DNA from: Duganella alba
Lineage (GTDB): Bacteria; Pseudomonadota; Gammaproteobacteria; Burkholderiales; Burkholderiaceae_D
Assembly (NCBI RefSeq): GCF_009674495.1
Contig: NZ_WKJN01000023.1
Coordinates: 1 to 64,000 of the forward strand
Reading direction: 5' to 3'
DNA length: 64,000 bases
Part shown: positions 41,252 to 49,512 of the stretch, piece by piece
Numbering within the stretch: the first letter of the stretch is position 1
Layout of the letters: every line of letters begins with the position of its first letter
The notes under the pieces: model-generated
The model's database searches: none
Told to the model about the DNA's origin: nothing
The model's input: the letters and a program-made list of their open reading frames with translations, nothing else
Program-made: the position numbers and the translations under genes

Positions 41252-41860
41252 ATGCCCCAAACCATCGATACAGCCGTTCATCACGAACTGCTAATTAAAA
41301 AAAGCCGCTTTATTGCCTGCATCCAGCCGATGACCGATCGCGCCAGTGCGCAGAAAATCGTGGCGGAATTATGGGAACAGCATCCCGGCGCCGCCCACGT
41401 CTGCTGGGCATTATTAGCCGGCGGCCAATCCGCCGCAGTCGATGACGGTGAACCGAGCGGCACCGCCGGCCGTCCCATGCTCGATGTATTACGTCACCAG
41501 GATCTGGAAGGCGTATTAGCCACCGTGGTACGTTATTTCGGCGGCGTTAAATTAGGCGCCGGTGGCCTGGTGCGCGCATATACCGACAGCGTGGCGCAGG
41601 CATTATTAAAGGCCGATAAAATCGCCATTATCAAGCAGCGCTTCCTGATTTGCCGCGCGCCTTATTCCATGGAAGGCCTGATCCGGCGTGAAATTGAAAT
41701 CGCTGGCGCCAGCCTGAATAGTGTCCTGCACACGGATGAAGTACAGTTCGAATTCAACCTGCCCAATAATATCGCCGACGCGCTGATAACCCACCTCAGC
41801 GAATCCGGCAGCGGCCGCATCGCCTGGGTCGATCCGGACGAGGCAGCCGAAGCAAGCTGA
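41252..41860 (+). CDS. yigZ: YigZ/IMPACT family protein
   Basis: 202 residues from ATG 41252 (MPQTIDTAVHHELLIKKSRFIA). The IMPACT N-terminal domain has DDGEPSGTAGRPMLDVL and VVRYFGGVKLGAGGLVRAY, both family hallmarks, followed by a ferredoxin-like DUF1949-type C-terminus. Links to translation/ribosome regulation are known for eukaryotic IMPACT; the bacterial role is unclear. Codon use is odd for this genome: TTA serves for leucine about eight times. Divergent from the helicase gene. Confidence 0.92.
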   Translation: MPQTIDTAVHHELLIKKSRFIACIQPMTDRASAQKIVAELWEQHPGAAHVCWALLAGGQSAAVDDGEPSGTAGRPMLDVLRHQDLEGVLATVVRYFGGVKLGAGGLVRAYTDSVAQALLKADKIAIIKQRFLICRAPYSMEGLIRREIEIAGASLNSVLHTDEVQFEFNLPNNIADALITHLSESGSGRIAWVDPDEAAEAS

Positions 41861-41877
41861 TTTTTGGTGTTTTCGTG

Positions 41878-43035
41878 CTAATTTCTGGCACGCGCTCCCA
41901 GCCATGTCAATCTGTGCCACACGGTTTCAAGCGGTCCCTGCGGGTGATGCGCCAGCCACCACACGCTGAACTGCCGCTGCAGCACCGCCAGCGTGACGCC
42001 AATCGCCAAGGCGAAGCTGGCGCCGGTGTATTGATACATGCCGAGTCCAAAGCCATAATAAATCGTTGTGCCGACGATCGACTGGATAACATAGCTGGTT
42101 AAACTCATCCGCCCCAATGGCGAAAACACCGACAGCCAGCGCTGCGAATAAAACAGCAGCACAAATACCGATACCAGCACCACCATAAACGCCACATTCG
42201 ACCACGAAGTAATAATCACCAGCAGCGGTCGACTGACAGCTTCGCCCAGCCCCATTATTTCTGGCCAGGTCTTCAGCATATAAAACGGAATAAAGGCCAG
42301 TACGGCACACACCAAAGCCCGGCGCCAGAATGCCTGATCTTTAAATAAGCCTTGACGACCGGCCAGCATGCCCAACATGAATAATGCTGGAATCTGGAAT
42401 ATCCGCCCATTTTCCCAACTCCAGCGTATCACGCCGATTTTTCCATTCGTCAGATTCCCGCTCCAAACCTGCGAGGCCGAACCATGCGCAAAATACTCAT
42501 TGGCGCGGCCAAAATATGCCCACGAAGCCGGGTCAGGCAGTTTCTGATTTGGATTGGGCAAAGCCTGGAATACTTCTATCCACGCATACGGTTGAAGCAA
42601 TAACACCGCCGCAATCGCCAGCACCCAGCGGTCCTTGAGACGCGCAACAGGAATCAGCGCCAATCCCAGCACGGCATAAATACTCAGAATATCGCCGTGA
42701 TAAAACATGGAATTAAACACGCCAAACGCCAGCAGCAACGCCAGTCGCCAGGCGAACCGCGCGCGGAAGTCCTCTCCCCGCACTTCGCGGTTGTGGTACT
42801 GGATGTAGAACGTCACGCCAAACAGCAGCGCAAAGATCGCATACGACTTGCCGCCGAACAGGAAAAACAGGCTGTCCCAGATCAGCTTGTCCACGATCTT
42901 GAGCCAGGCCGGCAGACCCGCCGGCGAAAAATAGAAATCGAAATGCTCAATGTTATGCAGCAGCATGATCGAGACGATGGCAAAGCCACGCAGTGCATCG
43001 ATCACATCCAGCCGGGAAGTATTTGTTGTTGTCAT
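41878..43035 (-). CDS. DUF418 family membrane protein
   Basis: 385 residues with about ten transmembrane helices. It starts SRLDVIDALRGFAIVSIMLLHNIEHFDF, the heparan-alpha-glucosaminide acetyltransferase-like N-terminus, and carries the DUF418 C-terminal region (GRMSLTSYVIQSIVGTTIYYGFGLG). YeiB-like proteins of this family are uncharacterised membrane acyltransferase relatives. Its last third (41.9-42.7 kb) shares the AT-richer codon use of the convergent yigZ; the two stops lie 17 bp apart. Confidence 0.9.
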   Translation of the reverse strand: MTTTNTSRLDVIDALRGFAIVSIMLLHNIEHFDFYFSPAGLPAWLKIVDKLIWDSLFFLFGGKSYAIFALLFGVTFYIQYHNREVRGEDFRARFAWRLALLLAFGVFNSMFYHGDILSIYAVLGLALIPVARLKDRWVLAIAAVLLLQPYAWIEVFQALPNPNQKLPDPASWAYFGRANEYFAHGSASQVWSGNLTNGKIGVIRWSWENGRIFQIPALFMLGMLAGRQGLFKDQAFWRRALVCAVLAFIPFYMLKTWPEIMGLGEAVSRPLLVIITSWSNVAFMVVLVSVFVLLFYSQRWLSVFSPLGRMSLTSYVIQSIVGTTIYYGFGLGMYQYTGASFALAIGVTLAVLQRQFSVWWLAHHPQGPLETVWHRLTWLGARARN

Positions 43036-43279
43036 GCGTCTCCACCCACCGTGAACAAAATGCCAAGTTTATATGGAATCGTTCCCAAACAGCGTGAATG
43101 TGGTTTAACGGCTGCATAAACGCCAATTAAATTGCCACACGGGAATTTTGCGCGTATATTGGTGACTATTCAACGCACTATTGGTCGCCTAACTTCCTGC
43201 GATCGCCTTCCCTCTCCGGCCTTATTCCCGCCAACGTTCCGCACGGAACGCGAGTCATCTTCGACGAACGGAATACATC

Positions 43280-44935
43280 ATGGAAATCAAGAACCTCAAG
43301 GTCGGCAGCCGCCTGGCGCTGGGATTTGGCGCGGTGTTGCTGATGCTGGCGATTATGAGCGGCCTGAGCATCTATAGCCTGGGCCAGCTGGCCAATAATA
43401 CCGACGACATCGTCACCGTCAGCTATCCGAAGGTGCTGCAGGCGCAGTTGATCATGAACCACAACAACAAGATCGCCCGCTCGCTGCGCAACGCGCTGCT
43501 GATCCGCGACGAGAAAAAGGCCGCCAAGGAAATGGCGGTGGTGGCGGACAAGCGCAAAGAGATCGACGAAGCGATGGTCAAGCTGGACGGCATGGTCAAG
43601 TCCGGCAAGGGCCGCGACCTGTTCATGGCCGTGCAAGCGGCGAACGCGCCGTTCAACGCCTCGCTGGACGACGTGCTGCGCCTGCGCCGCGAAGGCAATG
43701 TCGATGGCGCCGTCGATGAAATGCTGGGCAAGATGCGCGCCCTGCAACTGACCTACATGGACGCCATCGACGCGCTGATCGCGCACCAGAGCGCCAACAT
43801 GGAAAACGCGCGCCTGGACGCGGAAAACACTTTCACGCAATCACGCAACCTGGCGATCGCGCTGGGCCTGGTGTCGCTGGCGCTGGGCGCGGCCCTGGCC
43901 TGGCTGATTTCGCGCCAGCTGCTGCGCCAACTGGGCGGCGAGCCGACCGACGTCGCCAGCATCGCCGGCCAGATCGCCAGCGGCGACCTGGCGGTGCCGA
44001 TCACCCTGCGCGGCGGCGACCAGACCAGCCTGCTGTTTGCGATCCAGGGCATGCGCGACAGCCTGGCGGACATCGTCGGGCAAGTGCGCAGCGGCGCCGA
44101 CTCCATCGTCACGGCCGCGACCGAAATCGCCTCGGGCAATATGGACCTGTCCTCGCGCACCGAGCAGCAAGCCGGCTCGCTGGAAGAAACCGCCTCGTCG
44201 ATGGAAGAACTGACCGCCACCGTCAAGCAGAACACCGAAAACACCCGCCAGGCCAACATGCTGGCGCGCAGCGCCTCGGACATCGCCGTGCAAGGCGGCG
44301 TGGTGGTGGCGGACGTGGTGCACACCATGGAAGCGATCAACGAATCGGCGAAGAAAATCGTCGACATCATCAGCGTCATTGACGGTATCGCCTTCCAGAC
44401 CAATATCCTCGCGCTGAACGCGGCGGTGGAAGCGGCCCGCGCCGGCGAACAAGGCCGCGGCTTTGCCGTGGTGGCGCAGGAAGTGCGGGTACTGGCGCAC
44501 CGTTCGGCCTCGGCGGCCAAGGAAATCAAGGCGCTGATCGACGACTCCGTCAGCAAGGTCGGCGCCGGCACCCAGCTGGTCGGCGAAGCCGGCGCAACGA
44601 TGGAAAAAATCGTCGCCGCCGTGCAATCGGTCACCGCCATCATGGGCGAGATCAGCACCGCCAACAACGAACAGGAAGCCGGCATCGAGCAGATCAACCA
44701 CGCGATTGCCGAGATGGACACCGTCACGCAGCAAAACGCCGCGCTGGTCGAAGAAGCCGCCGCAGCAGCCGAAGCGCAGCAAGACCAGGCGAATCAGCTG
44801 GTGCAGCTGGTAGGCGTCTTCAAACTCGCCTCCGACACCAGCCACCCAGCCATCGCCGCCCCGGTCAGCCAGCGCAAGCCGCAGCGCCTGGCGCTGGTCG
44901 CACCACGCCACGCCCCCCACCTCGCCGCCGCATAA
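43280..44935 (+). CDS. Methyl-accepting chemotaxis protein 1
   Basis: 551 residues. TM1 about 11-31, periplasmic four-helix-bundle sensor about 32-188, TM2 about 190-210 (NLAIALGLVSLALGAALAWLI), HAMP about 210-265, then the cytoplasmic hairpin with the conserved tip DGIAFQTNILALNAAVEAARAGEQGRGFAVVA (about 366-397). Ala/His-rich C-terminus without the CheR-binding pentapeptide. Senses an unknown small ligand and signals through CheA/CheW, which are not encoded here. Faces a second receptor gene across a 66-bp hairpin. Confidence 0.95.
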   Translation: MEIKNLKVGSRLALGFGAVLLMLAIMSGLSIYSLGQLANNTDDIVTVSYPKVLQAQLIMNHNNKIARSLRNALLIRDEKKAAKEMAVVADKRKEIDEAMVKLDGMVKSGKGRDLFMAVQAANAPFNASLDDVLRLRREGNVDGAVDEMLGKMRALQLTYMDAIDALIAHQSANMENARLDAENTFTQSRNLAIALGLVSLALGAALAWLISRQLLRQLGGEPTDVASIAGQIASGDLAVPITLRGGDQTSLLFAIQGMRDSLADIVGQVRSGADSIVTAATEIASGNMDLSSRTEQQAGSLEETASSMEELTATVKQNTENTRQANMLARSASDIAVQGGVVVADVVHTMEAINESAKKIVDIISVIDGIAFQTNILALNAAVEAARAGEQGRGFAVVAQEVRVLAHRSASAAKEIKALIDDSVSKVGAGTQLVGEAGATMEKIVAAVQSVTAIMGEISTANNEQEAGIEQINHAIAEMDTVTQQNAALVEEAAAAAEAQQDQANQLVQLVGVFKLASDTSHPAIAAPVSQRKPQRLALVAPRHAPHLAAA

Positions 44936-44999
44936 TCCGGGGTCAGGTCCCCCAATTCAGCATGAGCTCGTGTAGAAATGGGGGACCTGACCCCGGATT
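44934..44999. repeat. Large perfect hairpin (21-bp stem) between convergent receptor genes
   Basis: 44934-44954 is fully complementary to 44979-44999; core CCGGGGTCAGGTCCCCC. The 24-base loop is not conserved with anything seen. It touches the stops of both chemoreceptor genes, so it likely serves as bidirectional terminator. Its GGGGTCAG core is shared with the palindrome at 21555-21584. Confidence 0.8.
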
Positions 45000-46540
45000 T
45001 AGGTGAGGCGGAATACTTTGACTGCTTCCGCCAGCCGGCCGGCCTGCTCTTGCAGCGCGCCGGCGGCGGCGGCGGCTTGTTCCACTAGTGCGGCGTTCTG
45101 CTGCGTGGCGCTGTCGATGGTGCCGATGGCCTGGTTGACTTGGTCGATGCCCATTTCCTGCTCGCGGCTGGCGGCGGCGATTTCGCCGACGATGGCCGTC
45201 ACGCGCTGGATGCTGGTGACGATTTCTTCCATCGTCCCGCCGGCCTGGCCAACCAGCGCGCTGCCCTCGCCCACCTGCGCGGCGGAGGCTTCGATCAGTT
45301 GCCGCACTTCCTTGGCCGCCGCGTCCGAGCGATGGGCCAGGCTGCGTACTTCGGATGCCACCACCGCAAAGCCGCGGCCTTGTTCGCCGGCACGCGCGGC
45401 TTCCACCGCCGCGTTCAGGGCCAGGATGTTGGTCTGGAACGCAATCCCTTCTATCACCGCGATGATGTCGACAATTTTCTGCGACGAGGCGTTGATGCCG
45501 CCCATGGTCGCCACCACTTGCGTCATCACTTCGCCGCCGCGCGTGGCCACCTGCGCCGCCGACGAGGCCAATTGGTTGGCCTCGCCCGCGTTCGCGGAGT
45601 TCTGGCGCACGGCCGAGGTCATCTCTTCCATCGATGACGCGGTCTCTTCCAATGAACTGGCCTGCGATTCCGTGCGCGATGACAGGTCCAGGTTGCCCGC
45701 CGCGATTTCGCCCGACGCCAGCGCGATCGCATCCGTTCCGGTCCTCACCTGGCTGACAATACCATGCAGGCTGCCATTCATCTCGCGCAAGGCGCGCTTG
45801 AGGCGGCCGGTTTCGGTGACGTCTTCATCCTCCACCGCAATCTGCGACGACAGGTCGCCATGCGCCACGCGCGATGCAAAGCCGACGGCCTCGTCCAGCG
45901 GACGCAGGATGGAGCGCGAAATCATCTGCCCCACCACCAGCGACACCACCACCGCCAGCACGCCGAAACCAATAATGTGGATGCGCGACTTGACCACCGC
46001 CTCATCGCCCACTTCCTTGGTCGATGCCGAGTTCTTCTCGATCAGATCGCTCAGCGCCGCCATGCTCTTTTCCAGCACGCGGAACGTATCCATAAACGCC
46101 GGAAACTTCGCCTGCGCGGCCGGTGGATTACTCAGCGATAGCTCCACCATTTCCTCGGCGCTTTTCAGGTAGCGCTCGACATCGGGCCGCACCTGCTCCA
46201 TGGCGCGATGGACTTCGGCGTCGGTGGCGGCCGCGTCCATTTCCTTGATCAGCTTGCGGAACAGCGCGATGTGTTCGGTCGTATCCTGGCGCACTTCCTT
46301 GATCTCGGCCGGCTCGTTCTTCTCCGCCGCCAGGCGGGCGGCCAGCACGTCGGCGCGCAGGGCATCGTGGGCCTGGTCGGCTTGCAGCTGGTCCTTCATC
46401 GCCGAACTGTTGGTGCTGATCGCATCCATCGACGCATCCAGCACATGCACCGCGTAGTAGCCGACGCCGCCCACCAGGCCGACAAACACCAGCGTCAACA
46501 GGTTAATCAGTAACAGGCGCTGCTTGATCGTCAATCGCAT
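44999..46540 (-). CDS. Methyl-accepting chemotaxis protein 2
   Basis: 513 residues. TM1 about 8-28, periplasmic helical sensor about 29-188 (charged, with KNEPAEIKEVRQDTTEH), TM2 about 190-212, HAMP (SILRPLDEAVGFASRVAHGDLSSQI), and the signalling tip EGIAFQTNILALNAAVEAARAGEQGRGFAVVASEVRSLAHR. No C-terminal pentapeptide (ends VKVFRLT). It differs from its convergent neighbour in sensor and HAMP, so this is not a recent tandem duplication. Co-directional with the outer-membrane protein gene 12 bp upstream, so they may be co-transcribed. Confidence 0.95.
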   Translation of the reverse strand: MRLTIKQRLLLINLLTLVFVGLVGGVGYYAVHVLDASMDAISTNSSAMKDQLQADQAHDALRADVLAARLAAEKNEPAEIKEVRQDTTEHIALFRKLIKEMDAAATDAEVHRAMEQVRPDVERYLKSAEEMVELSLSNPPAAQAKFPAFMDTFRVLEKSMAALSDLIEKNSASTKEVGDEAVVKSRIHIIGFGVLAVVVSLVVGQMISRSILRPLDEAVGFASRVAHGDLSSQIAVEDEDVTETGRLKRALREMNGSLHGIVSQVRTGTDAIALASGEIAAGNLDLSSRTESQASSLEETASSMEEMTSAVRQNSANAGEANQLASSAAQVATRGGEVMTQVVATMGGINASSQKIVDIIAVIEGIAFQTNILALNAAVEAARAGEQGRGFAVVASEVRSLAHRSDAAAKEVRQLIEASAAQVGEGSALVGQAGGTMEEIVTSIQRVTAIVGEIAAASREQEMGIDQVNQAIGTIDSATQQNAALVEQAAAAAGALQEQAGRLAEAVKVFRLT

Positions 46541-46552
46541 GAAGTCTCCTGC

Positions 46553-47344
46553 TTAGAATTTGATGGACAGGCCGGCGGTCCAGCTCCAGTCCGGCGTGTT
46601 TTTGTTGAGGCCGCGCGACAGGGCGGTGTCGATCTGCATCAGGTCGGTCAGCAGGTAGGAGATGCCGACATCGAAGGTGGTCTGCGAGCCGCCGTGGCGG
46701 CCGCGCGCGATCTGCGGCGCCGAATATTCGACAAACACGCGGCTGCGCTCGCTCAACTCCTTGCCCAGCACGATGCCAAAGATGCCGCTGGTGTAGCGCT
46801 CGCCATTGTCGTCATGCTGCCAGGCGATGCCGGGCATGACGCCAAGGCCGAAGTCGTCCGGCAAGTCCCATTCGGCGGCCAGGCGCAGCGAGCCGCCCTT
46901 GCCCTTGGCGCGGAAGGCGCTGGAGCCGCTGTCGAGGTCGACGTGGGCCAGCACGCCCATCGACGGCCGCGCGCCTTGCGCATCGGCCACATGCCATTTC
47001 ACGCCGAGCGAGACGTCGGCGTAGCCGTTTTCGGTGGTGCGCGTGCCGGCGCCGAGGTCGTCGGTGACGACGCGCATGCGGCCGTCGGTTTCAATGCGGG
47101 CTTCGACCGTATCGCTGATGCCGAAGCGCAGCAAGGTCGGCGTGGAGTAGCTGCGTTCCTTGATGCCGTTGGCCTGGTTGCGGTCCAGCGCGACGCTGGT
47201 CTCGATCTGGAAGCGGCCGGCGCCGACCACGTTGCTCGATTCGACAAAGTCGGGACGGTCGGTGGCGATCTGGTCTTTTTCTTCGCCGGCCTGGGCCAGC
47301 AGGGGCAATCCCAGCAGCAGTGCGACAATTGTTTTAATAGGCAT
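46553..47344 (-). CDS. Outer-membrane beta-barrel protein (phenol-degradation MetA-like transporter family)
   Basis: 263 residues with signal peptide (cleavage after AQAGE). It reads IATDRPDFVESSNVVGAGRFQIETSV near the N-terminus, the signature of the Phenol_MetA_deg-like family of putative outer-membrane channels, and ends in aromatic/hydrophobic LSIKF, as barrels do. Its upstream region is shared with the divergent exporter operon, and a chemoreceptor follows 12 bp downstream, suggesting perception and passage of one compound, although this is only inferred from spacing. Confidence 0.8.
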   Translation of the reverse strand: MPIKTIVALLLGLPLLAQAGEEKDQIATDRPDFVESSNVVGAGRFQIETSVALDRNQANGIKERSYSTPTLLRFGISDTVEARIETDGRMRVVTDDLGAGTRTTENGYADVSLGVKWHVADAQGARPSMGVLAHVDLDSGSSAFRAKGKGGSLRLAAEWDLPDDFGLGVMPGIAWQHDDNGERYTSGIFGIVLGKELSERSRVFVEYSAPQIARGRHGGSQTTFDVGISYLLTDLMQIDTALSRGLNKNTPDWSWTAGLSIKF

Positions 47345-47441
47345 GTCTCCACCATCACGGAAGCAACTGTGGACACCACCCTATCACATTGGTATAACTC
47401 AATTGTTGGTAATTTCCCACATCAAGTTCTGATGGCCAGCT

Positions 47442-47455
47442 GTCCGGTTACGGAC
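47442..47455. promoter_or_regulatory. Inverted repeat GTCCG-GTTA-CGGAC, candidate activator site
   Basis: A perfect 5-4-5 inverted repeat about 130 bp before the predicted sigma-54 transcription start, the usual distance for a bacterial enhancer-binding protein. The obvious binder would be the NtrC-type regulator at 51951-53351. Confidence 0.45.
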
Positions 47456-47553
47456 GGTGGTGGGCGGAGGCGGGCAATGGGGCGAGCCGGGTGGCGGCGG
47501 TCATTTCAGCTTAGCGCCTTGATTTACCTGGCTTTGTCCTTTTATCAAGCATG

Positions 47554-47569
47554 TGGCACGGGGCTTGCA
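47554..47569 (+). promoter_or_regulatory. Consensus sigma-54 promoter of the exporter operon
   Basis: TGGCACG-GGGC-TTGCA matches the -24/-12 consensus at every defined position. The predicted start is at about 47580, next to the ATG at 47581, so the mRNA would have almost no leader. Confidence 0.8.
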
Positions 47570-47580
47570 CTAGGACGGGC

Positions 47581-48828
47581 ATGGATACCATCATCACTCC
47601 CGACATCATCGCCCGCCGCAAGCGCAAGACCTTGCTGGTGGTCGCCGCCCTGCTCGCTTCGTTGAGCGTCGCCGCGTGGGCCATCAACCGCGCCGTCAGC
47701 CCCAGCGTGGGTGTGGACGACGTCAGCATCGCCACGGTCCGCCTCGGCAATATCGCCAACACCATCAACGCTTCCGGCATCGTGATTCCGGTGCATGAGG
47801 AACTGGTGTCGAGTCCGATCCAGACGCGCGTCGCCAAGGTTCACGCCAAGCTGGGCCAGGAGGTGCAGGCCGGCGAGCTGCTGCTGGAACTCGACAGCCG
47901 CACCATCCTGCTGGCCATCGACTCGCTCAAGGAACAGCTGGCGCAACAGGAAAACCGCATCGTCGCGCTGACCTTGGAGATGGAGCAGAAACGCAAGCAG
48001 CTCACCAGCGCCATCGAACTGCTGCAGCTCGACCTGGAAGCCACCCGCGTCCGCCTCGGCCGCTACCAGACGCTGCGCAAGGCCGGCGGCGCCTCGGCCG
48101 AAGACTTGCTGACCGCCGAGCTGAACGTCAAGCGCAACGAGATCCAGCTACGCCAGCACCACGAACAGCTGGCCGACAACAAGCTGGTCACCAACAGCAA
48201 TATCGAAGGCGCGCGGCTGCAGAAAAGCATCCTGCAAAAGCAGATGCAGGAACAGCAGCAACTGCTGGCGCAAACCCAGGTGCGCGCGCCGTTCGCCGGC
48301 ATGCTGACCTGGCTGATGGCCGAGGAAGGCGCCAGCGTGGCCGTCGGTCAGCTGGTCGCCAAGGTCTCCGAGTTGAACAACTACAAGGTCGAAGCCTCGC
48401 TGTCCGACTTCCATGCGCGCGCGCTCAACGCCGGCCAGAAGGTGCTGGTCGAACAGGGCAACGTCAAGCTCCACGGCGAAGTGCAGACCGTGCTGCCGGA
48501 AATCCAGAACGGCACCGTCAAGCTGCTGATCACGCTGGCCGAGCCGCACCACGCCATGCTGCGCAACAAGCTGCGGGTGGAAGTCAACATCGTCACCGAG
48601 CAGAAACAGAACGCCCTGCTGGCCGACAGCGGCCCCGCCTTCAACGGCCGCGGCCCGCAGGACATCTTCGTGGTGCGCGACGGCGTCGCCCGCAAGACCA
48701 CGCTCAACATCGGCGCCAGCGATGGCAAGGCCGTCGAAATCCTTTCCGGTGCGCGCGCCGGAGACCGTCTCATCATTTCAGATACCAGCCGCTACAAGGA
48801 CCGCGACAGCGTCCGCGTGGCCCAATAA
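47581..48828 (+). CDS. HlyD/MacA-like periplasmic adaptor of an ABC exporter
   Basis: 415 residues: short cytoplasmic N-terminus (MDTIITPDIIARRKRK), one membrane helix (about 17-37), a lipoyl/barrel-sandwich domain split around a long coiled-coil hairpin (about 100-235, with LKEQLAQQENRIVALTLEMEQKRKQ and KQMQEQQQLLAQTQ), then beta-barrel domains (VRAPFAGMLTWLMAEEGASVAVGQ). Bridges the inner-membrane exporter and an outer-membrane channel. Start 47581 is chosen because an upstream ATG lies inside the sigma-54 promoter. First gene of adaptor-ATPase-permease-permease-regulator-kinase. Confidence 0.9.
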   Translation: MDTIITPDIIARRKRKTLLVVAALLASLSVAAWAINRAVSPSVGVDDVSIATVRLGNIANTINASGIVIPVHEELVSSPIQTRVAKVHAKLGQEVQAGELLLELDSRTILLAIDSLKEQLAQQENRIVALTLEMEQKRKQLTSAIELLQLDLEATRVRLGRYQTLRKAGGASAEDLLTAELNVKRNEIQLRQHHEQLADNKLVTNSNIEGARLQKSILQKQMQEQQQLLAQTQVRAPFAGMLTWLMAEEGASVAVGQLVAKVSELNNYKVEASLSDFHARALNAGQKVLVEQGNVKLHGEVQTVLPEIQNGTVKLLITLAEPHHAMLRNKLRVEVNIVTEQKQNALLADSGPAFNGRGPQDIFVVRDGVARKTTLNIGASDGKAVEILSGARAGDRLIISDTSRYKDRDSVRVAQ

Positions 48829-48840
48829 AAGGGGAAAACC

Positions 48841-49503
48841 ATGATACGCCTGAACAAAGTCAGCAAAACCTACCAGACCGACAAGGTTGAAACGCTGGCG
48901 CTGAAAGACATCGACCTGCACGTCGCCAAAGCCGAATTCGTCAGCATCATGGGCCCCAGCGGCTGCGGCAAGAGCACGCTGCTGAACCTGATCGGCCTGC
49001 TCGACAAGCCCGGCAGCGGCGCCATCGAGGTGGCCGGCACGCCGGTGGCCTCGTACAAGGACAAGCATGTGGCCAAGCTGCGCAACGCCACTTTCGGCTT
49101 CATCTTCCAGAGCTTCCACCTGATTAACGACCTGCGCGTGATCGACAACGTCGAGCTGCCGCTGCTGTACCGTCCGATGTCGGCCAAGAAGCGCCAGCGC
49201 CTGGCGCGCGAGGCGCTGGAAAAAGTCGGTCTCGGCGCGCGCATGGACCACTATCCGAACCAGTTGTCCGGCGGCCAGCAGCAGCGCGTGGCGATCGCCC
49301 GCGCGATTGTCGGCCAGCCGCAGGTGCTGCTGGCCGACGAGCCGACCGGCAACTTGGACAGCAAGATGGGCCAGGAAGTGATGGACATCCTGCTCAAGCT
49401 GCACAGCGAAGGCACGACCGTGGTCATGGTCACCCACAACGAGCAGGAGGCCAGGATGGCCTCGCGCATCGTGCGCGTGTTCGACGGCCAGCTGGTCGCC
49501 TAA
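48841..49503 (+). CDS. MacB/LolD-type ABC transporter ATP-binding protein
   Basis: 220 residues. Walker A GPSGCGKST (38-46), Q-loop in FGFIFQSFHL, signature LSGGQQQRVAIARAI (about 141), Walker B VLLADEPTGNLD (about 162), and the switch His in VMVTHN. Powers the two FtsX-like permeases encoded next; the group resembles mechanotransmitting exporters such as MacAB rather than classical importers. 12 bp after the adaptor and 9 bp before permease 1. Confidence 0.95.
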   Translation: MIRLNKVSKTYQTDKVETLALKDIDLHVAKAEFVSIMGPSGCGKSTLLNLIGLLDKPGSGAIEVAGTPVASYKDKHVAKLRNATFGFIFQSFHLINDLRVIDNVELPLLYRPMSAKKRQRLAREALEKVGLGARMDHYPNQLSGGQQQRVAIARAIVGQPQVLLADEPTGNLDSKMGQEVMDILLKLHSEGTTVVMVTHNEQEARMASRIVRVFDGQLVA

Positions 49504-49512
49504 GGAGCGCAT

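Noticed and set aside
43036..43279. Sigma-28 (flagellar) promoter before chemoreceptor genes
   Set aside because: No TAAA-N15-GCCGATAA-like match was found before any of the three receptor genes.
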